A DNA stretch of 64,000 bases from Azospirillum oleiclasticum. GTDB lineage: Bacteria > Pseudomonadota > Alphaproteobacteria > Azospirillales > Azospirillaceae. The stretch lies in contig NZ_JABFFR010000035.1 of NCBI RefSeq assembly GCF_013423485.1, forward strand, positions 62,001-126,000, given 5' to 3'. This document shows positions 32,141 to 39,756 of this stretch, one piece after another. Numbering within the stretch: position 1 is the stretch's first letter; the number at the start of each line of letters is the position of its first letter. Below the pieces are notes generated by a model that saw only the letters and a list, made by a program, of their open reading frames with translations, made no database searches and had not been told where the DNA came from. Made by a program: the position numbers and the translations under genes.

Positions 32141-32651
32141 GGGCTGATCCCTCCGCCTCCAGCAGGGCGCGGGCGTGGTTCAGCCCGCCCCCCGCGGCGA
32201 CGATGTCCTGGAGAAAGGGCGACAGCGGCTCCACCTGGAATTCCCGCCCCGTGGTCTCGTTGGCGATGCGCCCGGCGGCAAAGTCCACCTGCAGCGCGTC
32301 GCCGTCGTTCAGTTCGGCGATGACCTCCGGCCCGGCCACCAGAAGCGGCACGCCGACGAACACCGCCAGCCGGAACGGCCCGCGCGACACCGTCTGGCAG
32401 ATCAGCCCGACGCCCATCTCCTTCATGGCGAGGAAGGGGTGGCTGTGATGGCTGCCGTTGGCGAAATTGCGGCCGGTGACCAGCACGTCGCCGGGCTTCG
32501 CCCGCTCCGGCAACTCGGGCCGGACCTCCGCCAGCAGGTGGCGGCGCAGCACGGCCGGGTCGTACTCGAACACATGCTGCGGCGGGATGAGCTGGTCGCT
32601 GGCGAGATCGTCGCCGAAGCGCCAGCAGCGGCCCTGGAACCCGGCCGTCAT
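32127..32651 (-). CDS. Aconitase/isopropylmalate isomerase small-subunit-like (LeuD family)
   Basis: A 174-residue swivel-domain protein with GRCWRFGDDLASDQLIPPQHV and the substrate-binding loop TGRNFANGSHHSHPFLAMKEMGVG. It forms the second half of a two-subunit hydro-lyase with the LeuC-like protein, to which it is coupled by an ATGA overlap. Together with the lyase at 33945 the set recalls dimethylmaleate hydratase (DmdAB) plus 2,3-dimethylmalate lyase of nicotinate fermentation, so an alkylmaleate/alkylmalate substrate is more likely than leucine synthesis. Confidence 0.85.
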   Translation of the reverse strand: MTAGFQGRCWRFGDDLASDQLIPPQHVFEYDPAVLRRHLLAEVRPELPERAKPGDVLVTGRNFANGSHHSHPFLAMKEMGVGLICQTVSRGPFRLAVFVGVPLLVAGPEVIAELNDGDALQVDFAAGRIANETTGREFQVEPLSPFLQDIVAAGGGLNHARALLEAEGSAHAER

Positions 32652-33937
32652 GGCGCCGTCTCCCTGGTGTGTGCGGGCAGATAGTCGCGCGGGTCGGCGA
32701 TGCGGCCGGCGATGGCGGACGCGGTCACGGTCAGCGCGCTGCCCAGATAGATGATGGCGTCGCGGCTGCCCATGCGGCCCGGGTCGTTGCGGGTGCTGGT
32801 GCTGATGCGCGCCTCCCCCGCGGCGAGCTGCGCCAGCCCGCCGAAGCAGGGGCCGCAGGTCGGCGGGGCGATCATGGCCCCGGCGGCGGACAGGCGGGCC
32901 AGCACCCCGGTTTCCATGGCCTGCTGGTAGATCCGCTTCGTCGCCGGGATGACCAGCATCTGCACGTCCGGATGCACCGTGCGCCCGTTCAACAGATCCG
33001 CGGCGGCGGTCAGCTCGGCCAGCGTGCCGGACGCGCAGGAGCCGATGTAGGCGTGCTGGATGGCGGTGTCCGCCAGCTCCGACACCGCCCGCACATGGGT
33101 GGGGTTGGGCGGGACGGAGACCCGCGGGGTGAGCGAGGAGGCGTCGATGGTGACCACCGCGGCGTAGCGGCAGCCGGGGTCGGCGCGCACCGGCTCCACC
33201 CCGAACACGCCGCGCGCGGCCAGGAAGGCGGCGCAGCGCTCGTCCACCTCCGCGACCGCGGACTTGGCACCCATGTCGATGCACAGGCCGCAGAGCGTCA
33301 TGCGCTCGGGCACGGTCAGCGCCTCGACCGCCGCGCCGCCGAACTCGATGACGCGGTAGTTGGCGAGGTCGGCATCGACCTCGGCCATGGTGGCGAGCAC
33401 GAGGTCGCGGGCGGTGACGCCGGGCGGGCAGCGGCCGGTGATCTCCACCCGCACCGTCTCCGGCACCTTCACCCAGATGCGCCCGAGCGCCAGGATCATG
33501 GTCAGCTCGATGCTGAAGGGTACGCCCAGCGCGCCGACGCCCCCCAGCGACGGCGTGTGGGTGTCGGCCGCCGCCACGAAGTCGAGCGGGCGCACCAGCC
33601 CGCGCTCGACCACCAGCGGGTGGGTGATCCCCTCCCCGTCGAACAGGTGGCCGACGCCGGTCTCGCGCGCCAGCAGGCGGGTGCGGCGGTTGCGCTCCGC
33701 CCCCTCCTTGGAATGGACGGGAACCTCGTGGTCGATGGCGACCACCACCCGCTCCGGCTTGGCGAAGCGGTGGATGCCGTTCTGCCGCAGCCGGGCGACG
33801 TAGGCGGGGAACGACACCTCGGGCGTGGTCACGAGGTCGGGCGTGGCCCAGACGATCTCGCCGGGCTCGACCCGTTCGCGGCCGCTGGTGCGGGCCAGGA
33901 TCTTCTCGGCCATGGTGGCGGGCGTGCTTGGAAACAT
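32648..33937 (-). CDS. Aconitase/isopropylmalate isomerase large-subunit-like (LeuC family), 4Fe-4S
   Basis: A 429-residue protein. The cluster-binding cysteines lie in YIGSCASGTLAELTAAAD and APPTCGPCFGGLAQLA, and the cofactor-domain features include DHEVPVHSKEGAERN and ADTHTPSLGGVGALGVPFSIEL. It belongs to the HacA/LeuC/DmdA group and reversibly hydrates a maleate-type acid with the LeuD-like subunit. It lies eight bases after the lyase gene in the operon. Real leucine-synthesis LeuC is usually about 470 residues; this shorter form fits the catabolic subgroup. Confidence 0.88.
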   Translation of the reverse strand: MFPSTPATMAEKILARTSGRERVEPGEIVWATPDLVTTPEVSFPAYVARLRQNGIHRFAKPERVVVAIDHEVPVHSKEGAERNRRTRLLARETGVGHLFDGEGITHPLVVERGLVRPLDFVAAADTHTPSLGGVGALGVPFSIELTMILALGRIWVKVPETVRVEITGRCPPGVTARDLVLATMAEVDADLANYRVIEFGGAAVEALTVPERMTLCGLCIDMGAKSAVAEVDERCAAFLAARGVFGVEPVRADPGCRYAAVVTIDASSLTPRVSVPPNPTHVRAVSELADTAIQHAYIGSCASGTLAELTAAADLLNGRTVHPDVQMLVIPATKRIYQQAMETGVLARLSAAGAMIAPPTCGPCFGGLAQLAAGEARISTSTRNDPGRMGSRDAIIYLGSALTVTASAIAGRIADPRDYLPAHTRETAP

Positions 33938-33944
33938 GGGAGGC

Positions 33945-34811
33945 TCAGGTCTCCGCGGTCAGCGAGCGCTCGAAGGCCGTCAGCGCGTCCACGCCGAGCA
34001 GCCGGTTGAGCGACGCGAAGGGGGTCATGTCCGGCACGGCGTGCGCGGTCGTGCCGGTCTCCATCAGCTCGCGCAGCAGGCGGCTTTGGGCGGCGGCCGA
34101 GATTTGGATCAGCGACAGCGCGTAGATCGCCATCGCTACGCCGGCGGCCTCCAGCTCCTTCAGGGAATGCAGCGGGCGGATGGTCTCCGCCGGCAGGTGG
34201 ATCACCGGGACGGAGACCGCCGCGGTGACGGCGGTGAACTCCTCGTGGGTGGTCAGCGACGGCACCATCACGGCGTGGGCCCCGGCCGCCTCCATCGCCT
34301 TCGCCCGCCGCACGCACTCGTCCAGCCCGTGCAGGGTCATGGCGTCGGTGCGGCCGATGATCAGGAAATCCGCCGACCGGCGTGCCTTGCGGGCGGCGGC
34401 CAGCCGCAGCGCCATCTCGTCGGGCGGGACCAGCGCCTTGCCCGGCATGGCGCCGCAGCGCTTGGGCATGATCTGGTCTTCCAGATGGATGGCGGCCACG
34501 CCCGCCGCCTCGAAGGCGCGCACGCACTCCGCGATGTTGGCGGGGCCGCCATAGCCGGTGTCGGCGTCGGCGATGACCGGAAGGCCGGTCGCCGCGGCGA
34601 TCTCCGCGGCGCGGGCGACCATCTGGGTCATCGTCAGGATGCCCACGTCGGGCTTGCCGACGCTGGCCGAGACCGAGAAGCCGGACATGTAGACGGCCGG
34701 GAAACCGGCCTCGGCGATCAGCATGGCGCCGAAGGCGTCGTGGCACCCCGGCACGGGCGTCGTGCCGTCCTGGGTCAGAAGGGTGCGCACCACCGCTCCG
34801 GGATGCGGCAT
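33945..34811 (-). CDS. Isocitrate lyase/PEP mutase superfamily lyase (methylisocitrate or dimethylmalate lyase type)
   Basis: A 288-residue TIM-barrel enzyme with VPGCHDAFGAMLIAEAGF, VIADADTGYGGPANIAECVRAFEAAGVAAIHLEDQ and the catalytic KRCG loop (PKRCGAMPGKAL). The KRCG Cys marks C-C lyases rather than PEP mutase or phosphonopyruvate hydrolase. It should split a 2-hydroxy-dicarboxylate into pyruvate (or glyoxylate/oxaloacetate) and a smaller acid. Between the binding protein and leuCD-like genes it most resembles 2,3-dimethylmalate lyase; 2-methylisocitrate lyase is the other option. Confidence 0.85.
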   Translation of the reverse strand: MPHPGAVVRTLLTQDGTTPVPGCHDAFGAMLIAEAGFPAVYMSGFSVSASVGKPDVGILTMTQMVARAAEIAAATGLPVIADADTGYGGPANIAECVRAFEAAGVAAIHLEDQIMPKRCGAMPGKALVPPDEMALRLAAARKARRSADFLIIGRTDAMTLHGLDECVRRAKAMEAAGAHAVMVPSLTTHEEFTAVTAAVSVPVIHLPAETIRPLHSLKELEAAGVAMAIYALSLIQISAAAQSRLLRELMETGTTAHAVPDMTPFASLNRLLGVDALTAFERSLTAET

Positions 34812-34855
34812 CTCGGGTCTCCTGCTGGAACCTGTGTCGAAGGGAACGGCGCCGG

Positions 34856-35920
34856 TCAGTCCAGCGCCTTGGCTTCACGCCTCACGGCGTCGGCGTCGAA
34901 GTCGTTGATCGCCTGCACGAACTGGTTCGTGTAGAGATCCTTCGGGTTGACGTCGCCCTTCAGCTCGCCGGTCGCCTTCATGAAATCGACCATGTCGACG
35001 ATCGCCTGCTCGGGGAACTCGCCCCACTTCTCGCCCTTCTCCAGCTCCAGGAACTCGGCGCGGACCTTCAGGATGTGCATGCCCTGGCGGAACGCCTCGT
35101 CGTCGGACACGCCGCTGCCCTTGGTCGCGGGGTAGACCTTCCAGTGCGTGCGCACGGTGCCGGCCGGGTTCTCCAGCGACATGACCGTGCCCTTGGCGAC
35201 GCAGCGCAGCAGCTTGGCGATCACGTCCGGGTGCGACTGGATGTAGTCGTCGCGCACGAAGTAGGAGCTGCCGAACTTCAGCTTCTCGGCGTAGGGCGAG
35301 GTGAAGCGGCGCAGCTTCAGGCCCATGTTCTCGGCGGTGGCGATCTGGCTGTCCCAGGTGCCCCAGACATCGACGCGGCCGGAGGTCAGCGCCGCCACCG
35401 CCTGCGCCCCGACGCCGGTCTCGACGATGGTGATGTCCTTCTGCGGGTCCATGCCGGCTTCCGCGATCATCCCCTTGATGATGGCGACGAGCTGCGCGCC
35501 GTAGGAGACGACGCCCATGGTCTTGCCCTTGAAGTCCTGGATGGACCTGATCGGGCTCGACTCCTGCACCACCGGGAACTGGAAGTTCTTGCGCATGTTC
35601 AGGTACACGGCCTTGAGCGGTGCGCCCTGCGAGCGGGCGATCACCGCGCGGCCCGGTCCCATCAGCACGAACTGCGCCTGGCCCGCCAGCACCGCCTGCG
35701 TCGCGGCCGACGAGTTGGTCGGCTGGATGGTCACGTCCAGCCCTTCCTTCTCCCAGCACTTGGTGGCGATGGGGACGGAGGTGTTGTTGGCCTGCGAAGT
35801 GTCCAGCACGTTGGTGCCGATGGCGATGGTGACCGCCTGCCGGCCGGCGGCCGAGGCGGGGGCCGCGAGCGCGCCGAGCCCCGCGACGATCGCGGCGCCG
35901 GCCATCCATGTCGACTTCAT
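34856..35920 (-). CDS. ABC transporter substrate-binding protein, NitT/TauT (SsuA-like) family
   Basis: A 354-residue periplasmic protein with a signal peptide (KSTWMAGAAIVAGLGALAAPASA). It has the SsuA/TauA-type fold: VTIAIGTNVLDTSQANNTSVPIA, GLDVTIQPTNSSAATQAVLAGQAQFVL, GKTMGVVSYGAQLVAIIKGM and VDVWGTWDSQIATAENMG. It is somewhat longer than typical SsuA because of a C-terminal helical extension. ATG 35920 has GGGAGGG upstream and places the signal peptide first. It delivers substrate to the permease/ATPase pair encoded in the same operon. Confidence 0.88.
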   Translation of the reverse strand: MKSTWMAGAAIVAGLGALAAPASAAGRQAVTIAIGTNVLDTSQANNTSVPIATKCWEKEGLDVTIQPTNSSAATQAVLAGQAQFVLMGPGRAVIARSQGAPLKAVYLNMRKNFQFPVVQESSPIRSIQDFKGKTMGVVSYGAQLVAIIKGMIAEAGMDPQKDITIVETGVGAQAVAALTSGRVDVWGTWDSQIATAENMGLKLRRFTSPYAEKLKFGSSYFVRDDYIQSHPDVIAKLLRCVAKGTVMSLENPAGTVRTHWKVYPATKGSGVSDDEAFRQGMHILKVRAEFLELEKGEKWGEFPEQAIVDMVDFMKATGELKGDVNPKDLYTNQFVQAINDFDADAVRREAKALD

Positions 35921-35984
35921 CCTTGTCCCTCCCGATGGGTTGGCGGTGGCGCTCTTCATGGCGCCCCGGTGTGTTGTCCCTTGA

Positions 35985-36806
35985 TCAGACCGGCCCCGGC
36001 AGGGCGGCGGCCGGCATGGTCGTGGCCTTGGCCCCGGCCGGGCGCCGTGCGGCGTCCGGCGAGCCGAAATGGCTGGAAATGGCGTCCGCGGCCTCGGTGA
36101 CCGCGGCGCGCATGGCGTCGTGCTGGCTGAGGAAGCGCTGGGTGACGGCGCTGAGGTTCAGGCCGGCGACCACCGCGCCGTCACGCCCGAGGATCGGCGC
36201 CGACACGCCGGACGCACCCACCTCGCGCGTGTCGATCGATTCCGCGAAACCCTGGTCGCGTATGGCGGCGAGGTCGGCCCGCAGCGCCTCCGGCGTGGTC
36301 AGGGTGTTCTCGGTGAAGCGTTCCAGCCGCGTCTCGCGCAGATATTCCTCGATGCGGCCTGCCGGCAGGAAGGCGAGCTGCACGCGGCCGATGGAGGTGC
36401 AGTAGGCCGGGCGCAGCGGCCGGTCGTCGGTGTCGTAGCGCACCTCCTTGGGGCTGACGACCTTGTGCAGCACGCGGACCTGGAGGTCGGGGCTGAGGGT
36501 GCCGAGGAAGCACGTCTCGCCTGTGCGCTCCACCAGCGCCGCCATCACCGGGCGCGCCACATGCAGCAGCCGCGCGTGCAAGCCCCCGACCCAGCCCGAC
36601 GCGTGCTGGAACAGCGCGTGCAGCCGGTAGCGCCCGTCCGGCCCGCGGGTGGCGTAGCAGCGCGCGTCCAACGTCTTCATCAGCATGGTGGCGCTGCTTT
36701 TGGGGATGCCCAGCATGTCGGCGATGTCGGTCAGCCGCAGGCCGCGCTCCTGATCGAGCGACAGCATCTCGAGCACGTCCAGCACCCGTTCCGCCGACTT
36801 GACCAC
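35985..36806 (-). CDS. IclR-family transcriptional regulator
   Basis: A 273-residue protein. It has an N-terminal winged helix (KSAERVLDVLEMLSLDQERGLRLTDIADMLGIPKSSATMLMKTL) and the IclR effector domain (CFLGTLSPDLQVRVLHKVVSP, YCTSIGRVQLAFLPAG, GVSAPILGRDGAVVAGLNLS). I chose the GTG at 36806 because AGGAAGG lies seven bases upstream and an 18-bp palindrome sits just before that; an upstream ATG (36842) would place the palindrome inside the gene. It heads the leftward operon and so probably controls it and itself in response to the imported acid. Confidence 0.88.
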   Translation of the reverse strand: MVKSAERVLDVLEMLSLDQERGLRLTDIADMLGIPKSSATMLMKTLDARCYATRGPDGRYRLHALFQHASGWVGGLHARLLHVARPVMAALVERTGETCFLGTLSPDLQVRVLHKVVSPKEVRYDTDDRPLRPAYCTSIGRVQLAFLPAGRIEEYLRETRLERFTENTLTTPEALRADLAAIRDQGFAESIDTREVGASGVSAPILGRDGAVVAGLNLSAVTQRFLSQHDAMRAAVTEAADAISSHFGSPDAARRPAGAKATTMPAAALPGPV

Positions 36807-36819
36807 AACGAACCCTTCC

Positions 36820-36837
36820 TGTTCATATATGTGAACA
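36820..36837. promoter_or_regulatory. 18-bp palindrome before iclR, likely autoregulatory operator
   Basis: TGTTCA-TATATG-TGAACA: a perfect 6-bp inverted repeat with a 6-bp AT-rich spacer, 14 bp upstream of the GTG start of the IclR gene. Its position over the probable leader or -10 region suits an autorepressor. Confidence 0.6.
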
Positions 36838-37001
36838 CTGATCATCAGTGCGCACAATGAATGTGGTCGTGTTTGCTTCTATCGTCAACGAATATTTTAA
36901 GGACCAAGAAGAAATTATAGAAGTTGTAGAAGTAATCGTTCAACACGACGGCGGCTCCGCCAATATCATGGCGGAGCTTCGCAATAAAAAATACCCGGCG
37001 G
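36838..37001. promoter_or_regulatory. AT-rich promoter gap upstream of the iclR-ABC-leuCD operon, with hairpin
   Basis: A 164-bp gap that is clearly AT-rich compared with its surroundings (36878-36945 especially) and should hold the leftward promoter of the nine-gene operon. GCGCACAATG at 36850-36859 is the reverse complement of CATTGTGCGC at 24966-24975. GCTCCGCCA (36954-36962) and TGGCGGAGC (36969-36977) form a perfect 9-bp hairpin, probably the end of the upstream leftward operon. Confidence 0.5.
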
Positions 37002-37784
37002 TCAGTGTCCGGTGAACCGGGCCCGTCTTCGTTCCTTGAACGCGGCGCGCCCCTCGACGAAGTCGTCGGTGCTGAACAGCAGCGTCTGGTGGTCGAGTTC
37101 GGCGGCGAGTATTTGGTCGAGCGGGGCGGGGCCGCGGGCGAGCACCGCCTTGGTTGCGGCGACCGCCACCGGTGGGGCCTCCGCCAGTTCGCCCGCGAGT
37201 GCCCGCGCCTCCTCCAGCAGAGCGTCGTCCCGAACGCAGCGGTCGACCAGCCCCAACCCCAGCGCTGCCTCGGCGTCGATGATGGCTGACGTGAACAGCA
37301 GGCGCCGCGTCGCCGCCGTGCCGATCCGCTGCGGCAGCGACCACAGCAGGCCCATGTCGCCCATCAGCCCGACCTTGCCGAACACCGCGCCGAAGCGGGC
37401 GGCGGGGGAGGCCAGCACCACGTCGCAGGCGGCGGCCAGCGACAACCCGGCGCCGAAGGCCGCACCGTTGACCGCGGCGATCACCGGCTTCGGCCCGGCG
37501 ACGATCAGGCGCAGCAGCTCGTGCGAGCGCGCCAGCCGCCGGCGGATCGCCAGCGGGTCGTGGTCGGGCAGGCTGTTGAGGTCGCCGCCGGCGCAGAAGG
37601 CGGCCCCCGTACCGGTCAGCACAATGATGCGGCAGTCGGCCGACGCCACCAGCTCCGACAGCGCGTCCATCAGAGCGTCGCGCAGCGACGGGGTCAGGGC
37701 GTTGCGGGTCTCCGGCTCGTTCAGCGCGACCACCGCCACGCCCTCGGCCAGGTCCACGGTGACGGACGGGGATGCGGCGGTCAT
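37002..37784 (-). CDS. Enoyl-CoA hydratase/isomerase family protein
   Basis: A 260-residue crotonase-fold protein (AFCAGGDLNSLPDHD, VNGAAFGAGLSLAAACDVVLASPAARFGAVFGKVGL). Neither catalytic Glu of true enoyl-CoA hydratase is present: the first position is Ser and the second lies in an altered FGKVGLMGDMG loop. The late Asp suggests an isomerase or a ring-opening hydratase/hydrolase of the PaaG or BadI type (inference). It overlaps the upstream CoA-ligase gene by ATGA and ends the leftward region-B operon. Confidence 0.83.
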   Translation of the reverse strand: MTAASPSVTVDLAEGVAVVALNEPETRNALTPSLRDALMDALSELVASADCRIIVLTGTGAAFCAGGDLNSLPDHDPLAIRRRLARSHELLRLIVAGPKPVIAAVNGAAFGAGLSLAAACDVVLASPAARFGAVFGKVGLMGDMGLLWSLPQRIGTAATRRLLFTSAIIDAEAALGLGLVDRCVRDDALLEEARALAGELAEAPPVAVAATKAVLARGPAPLDQILAAELDHQTLLFSTDDFVEGRAAFKERRRARFTGH

Positions 37785-39106
37785 GGCTCCACCACCAGCC
37801 GCTTGGCCTTGTGCTGGGCGCGGGGCAGAGAGCCGGCGGGCACCGTCTCCACCACCGCACGCACGCGCAGCCGATCCTTGACCGCCGCCGCCAGTTCCGC
37901 CGCGACCCTGGCCGCGTCGGCCGCGGACAGCGGCTCCACCTGGAGCCGGATGGCGTCGAGCAGGCCGGTGTCGGGGTTGCGGACGGTGGAGTCCACGACG
38001 ATGCGGTACTCGTCGGTCAGGCCGGCGGTGCTGCGCACCACCTCCTCCACCGCCGAGGGGAACAGGTTGATGCCGCGCACCACCAGCATGTCGTCGGCGC
38101 GGCCGCGCACCCCGCCGATCAGTCGGGCGTGGGTGCGGCCGCAGGCGCAGGGGCGGCTGTCGCGGCACAACACGTCGCCGGTCCACCAGCGCACCAGCGG
38201 CCCCGCCTCCTTGTCCAGATGGGTCAGCACCAGCACGCCGGGCGTGCCGTCCTCCACCGGTTCGCCGGTCACGGCGTCGACGATCTCCGCGTAGGCGAAA
38301 TCCTCGGCCAGATGCGGGCCGGTCTGGGCCGGGCAGTCGAAGCCGATGGGTTGGAACTCCAGGCTGCCGTAGGCGTCGCAGCAGCGGGCACCCCACAGCT
38401 CCTCGATGCGCCGCCGCGTCGCCGGCACCGCCCCGCCCGGTTCGCCGCCGACGATGATGGCGCGCACGGTGGAGGCGGCGGGGTCGTAGCCCATCTCCCG
38501 CGCCACCGCGCCCAGATGCACCATGAAGGACGGCGTGCCGCACAGCACCGTGGTGCCGAAGGCGGCGATGGTGCGGATCTGCCGCTCGGTCTCCTGGCTG
38601 CCGGCCGGGATCACCGTGGCGCCCAGCCGCTGGAAGCCCGCCGTGGCCCCCAGCCCGCCGACGAACCAGGTGTAGGTGAACAGGCACTGGAAGATGTCGC
38701 CCGGCCCGATGCCCTGCGCGTGCGCGTAGCGGGCGTAGAGATCGGCCCAGCGCTCCAGGTCGCGCGCCGTCCAGAACTGCGGCACGGGGGCCGCCGTGGT
38801 GCCGGACGAGAAATGGACGCGGGCGACCGTCTCCCGCGGCACAGCCAGGAATTCACCCCAGGGTGGGCTGTCGGCGACGCTGCCCACGTAATCCGTCTTC
38901 TTCGTGAAGGGCAGGGCGCGCAGATCCTCCGGGCTGCGGAAACCGCGCGGGTCGAACCCAACCTCCTCGAAGCGCTTGCGGTAGAAGGCGCTGTCGCGGC
39001 CGAGCCGTTGGAGCTGGGTGGCCAGCCGGTCGGTCTGGTGCGCGGTGATGCGGTCGCGCGACCAGGTCTCGCAGGAGTCCCACACCGGCAGGTTTGTGGT
39101 CGTCAT
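37781..39106 (-). CDS. Phenylacetate-CoA ligase-like adenylate-forming enzyme (PaaK family)
   Basis: A 441-residue ANL enzyme of the PaaK clade. Features: FRSPEDLRALPFTKKTD, P-loop RVHFSSGTTAAPVPQFWT, RCCDAYGSLEFQPIGFDCP, and the C-terminal TVRNPDTGLLDAIRLQVEPL domain. It activates an aromatic or alicyclic carboxylate to CoA. It is coupled by 4-bp overlaps to TetR upstream and to the enoyl-CoA hydratase downstream, so it belongs to the ACAD-TetR-ligase-ECH operon. Compared with phenylacetate-CoA ligase itself, the pocket cannot be judged by eye. Confidence 0.88.
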   Translation of the reverse strand: MTTTNLPVWDSCETWSRDRITAHQTDRLATQLQRLGRDSAFYRKRFEEVGFDPRGFRSPEDLRALPFTKKTDYVGSVADSPPWGEFLAVPRETVARVHFSSGTTAAPVPQFWTARDLERWADLYARYAHAQGIGPGDIFQCLFTYTWFVGGLGATAGFQRLGATVIPAGSQETERQIRTIAAFGTTVLCGTPSFMVHLGAVAREMGYDPAASTVRAIIVGGEPGGAVPATRRRIEELWGARCCDAYGSLEFQPIGFDCPAQTGPHLAEDFAYAEIVDAVTGEPVEDGTPGVLVLTHLDKEAGPLVRWWTGDVLCRDSRPCACGRTHARLIGGVRGRADDMLVVRGINLFPSAVEEVVRSTAGLTDEYRIVVDSTVRNPDTGLLDAIRLQVEPLSAADAARVAAELAAAVKDRLRVRAVVETVPAGSLPRAQHKAKRLVVEP

Positions 39107-39756
39107 GGCGTCGTTCCCAACCCACGCAGCGCGAAGCGCGCGATCTGTTCGGCGATGCGGCGCCGCTCCGCCTGGGACTGGTTGCGCCGCTGGCGGTACC
39201 AGATGGTCGTCCAGTTCAGCGCCCCCAGGAACGGCTTCACCACCAGCCCGACCTCCTGCGCCGGGATGGCGCCGGCCTCGACCGCGCGCGCGATCTCGGC
39301 GGCGAACAGCCCCTCGTACTCGTCGCGCAGAGCCAGGATCTCGCGCAGCGTGCTGCGCTGCTCCGGCGTCGTCTGGCCAGCGAGGTGCATCTCCAGCCCC
39401 TGCACGGCGACGCGCTGGTAGGCCAGCTCGTTCATGATCACCAGCAGATGGGCGACCGCCATGTCGAACAGCCGGTCGAGCGGGGCCTGCCCCTCCTTCG
39501 CACAGCCGCGCACCGCGGCGAGGTCCATCGCCATGCCGCGCTTGTGCACGTCGAAGAACAGGTCGGCCTTGCTGCGGTAGTGGTGGTAGATGCGCCCCTT
39601 GGTGCAGCCCAGCACCTCCGCCACGTCGTCGATGCTGGCCGCGGCGTAGCCCTTGCGCATGAAGGCCTTGGCCGCGGCGTCGAGGATCTCGGTGCGGGCG
39701 CGGTCGCCGTCGAGGATGGCGGCGGTGTCCGTGGCGGCGTCGGTGGCGGTGGTCAT
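39103..39756 (-). CDS. TetR/AcrR family transcriptional regulator
   Basis: A 217-residue repressor. It has the N-terminal HTH EILDAAAKAFMRKGYAAASIDDVAEVLGCTKGRIYHHYRSKADLFFDV and a C-terminal helical ligand-binding domain typical of acyl-CoA-responsive TetR proteins. It sits inside the operon, overlapping the upstream ACAD gene and the downstream ligase gene by 4 bp each. It probably binds the 20-bp pseudo-palindrome at 41042-41061 and is released by a pathway CoA ester (inference). Confidence 0.9.
   Translation of the reverse strand: MTTATDAATDTAAILDGDRARTEILDAAAKAFMRKGYAAASIDDVAEVLGCTKGRIYHHYRSKADLFFDVHKRGMAMDLAAVRGCAKEGQAPLDRLFDMAVAHLLVIMNELAYQRVAVQGLEMHLAGQTTPEQRSTLREILALRDEYEGLFAAEIARAVEAGAIPAQEVGLVVKPFLGALNWTTIWYRQRRNQSQAERRRIAEQIARFALRGLGTTP

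Noticed and set aside
32127..33937. Leucine biosynthesis leuCD
   Set aside because: No leuA or leuB nearby, the large subunit is short, and the genes sit between a lyase and an ABC importer in an inducible-type operon.
36954..36977. Strong intrinsic terminator
   Set aside because: The hairpin is perfect, but there is no T tract in either direction, so I list it only as a hairpin within the promoter gap.
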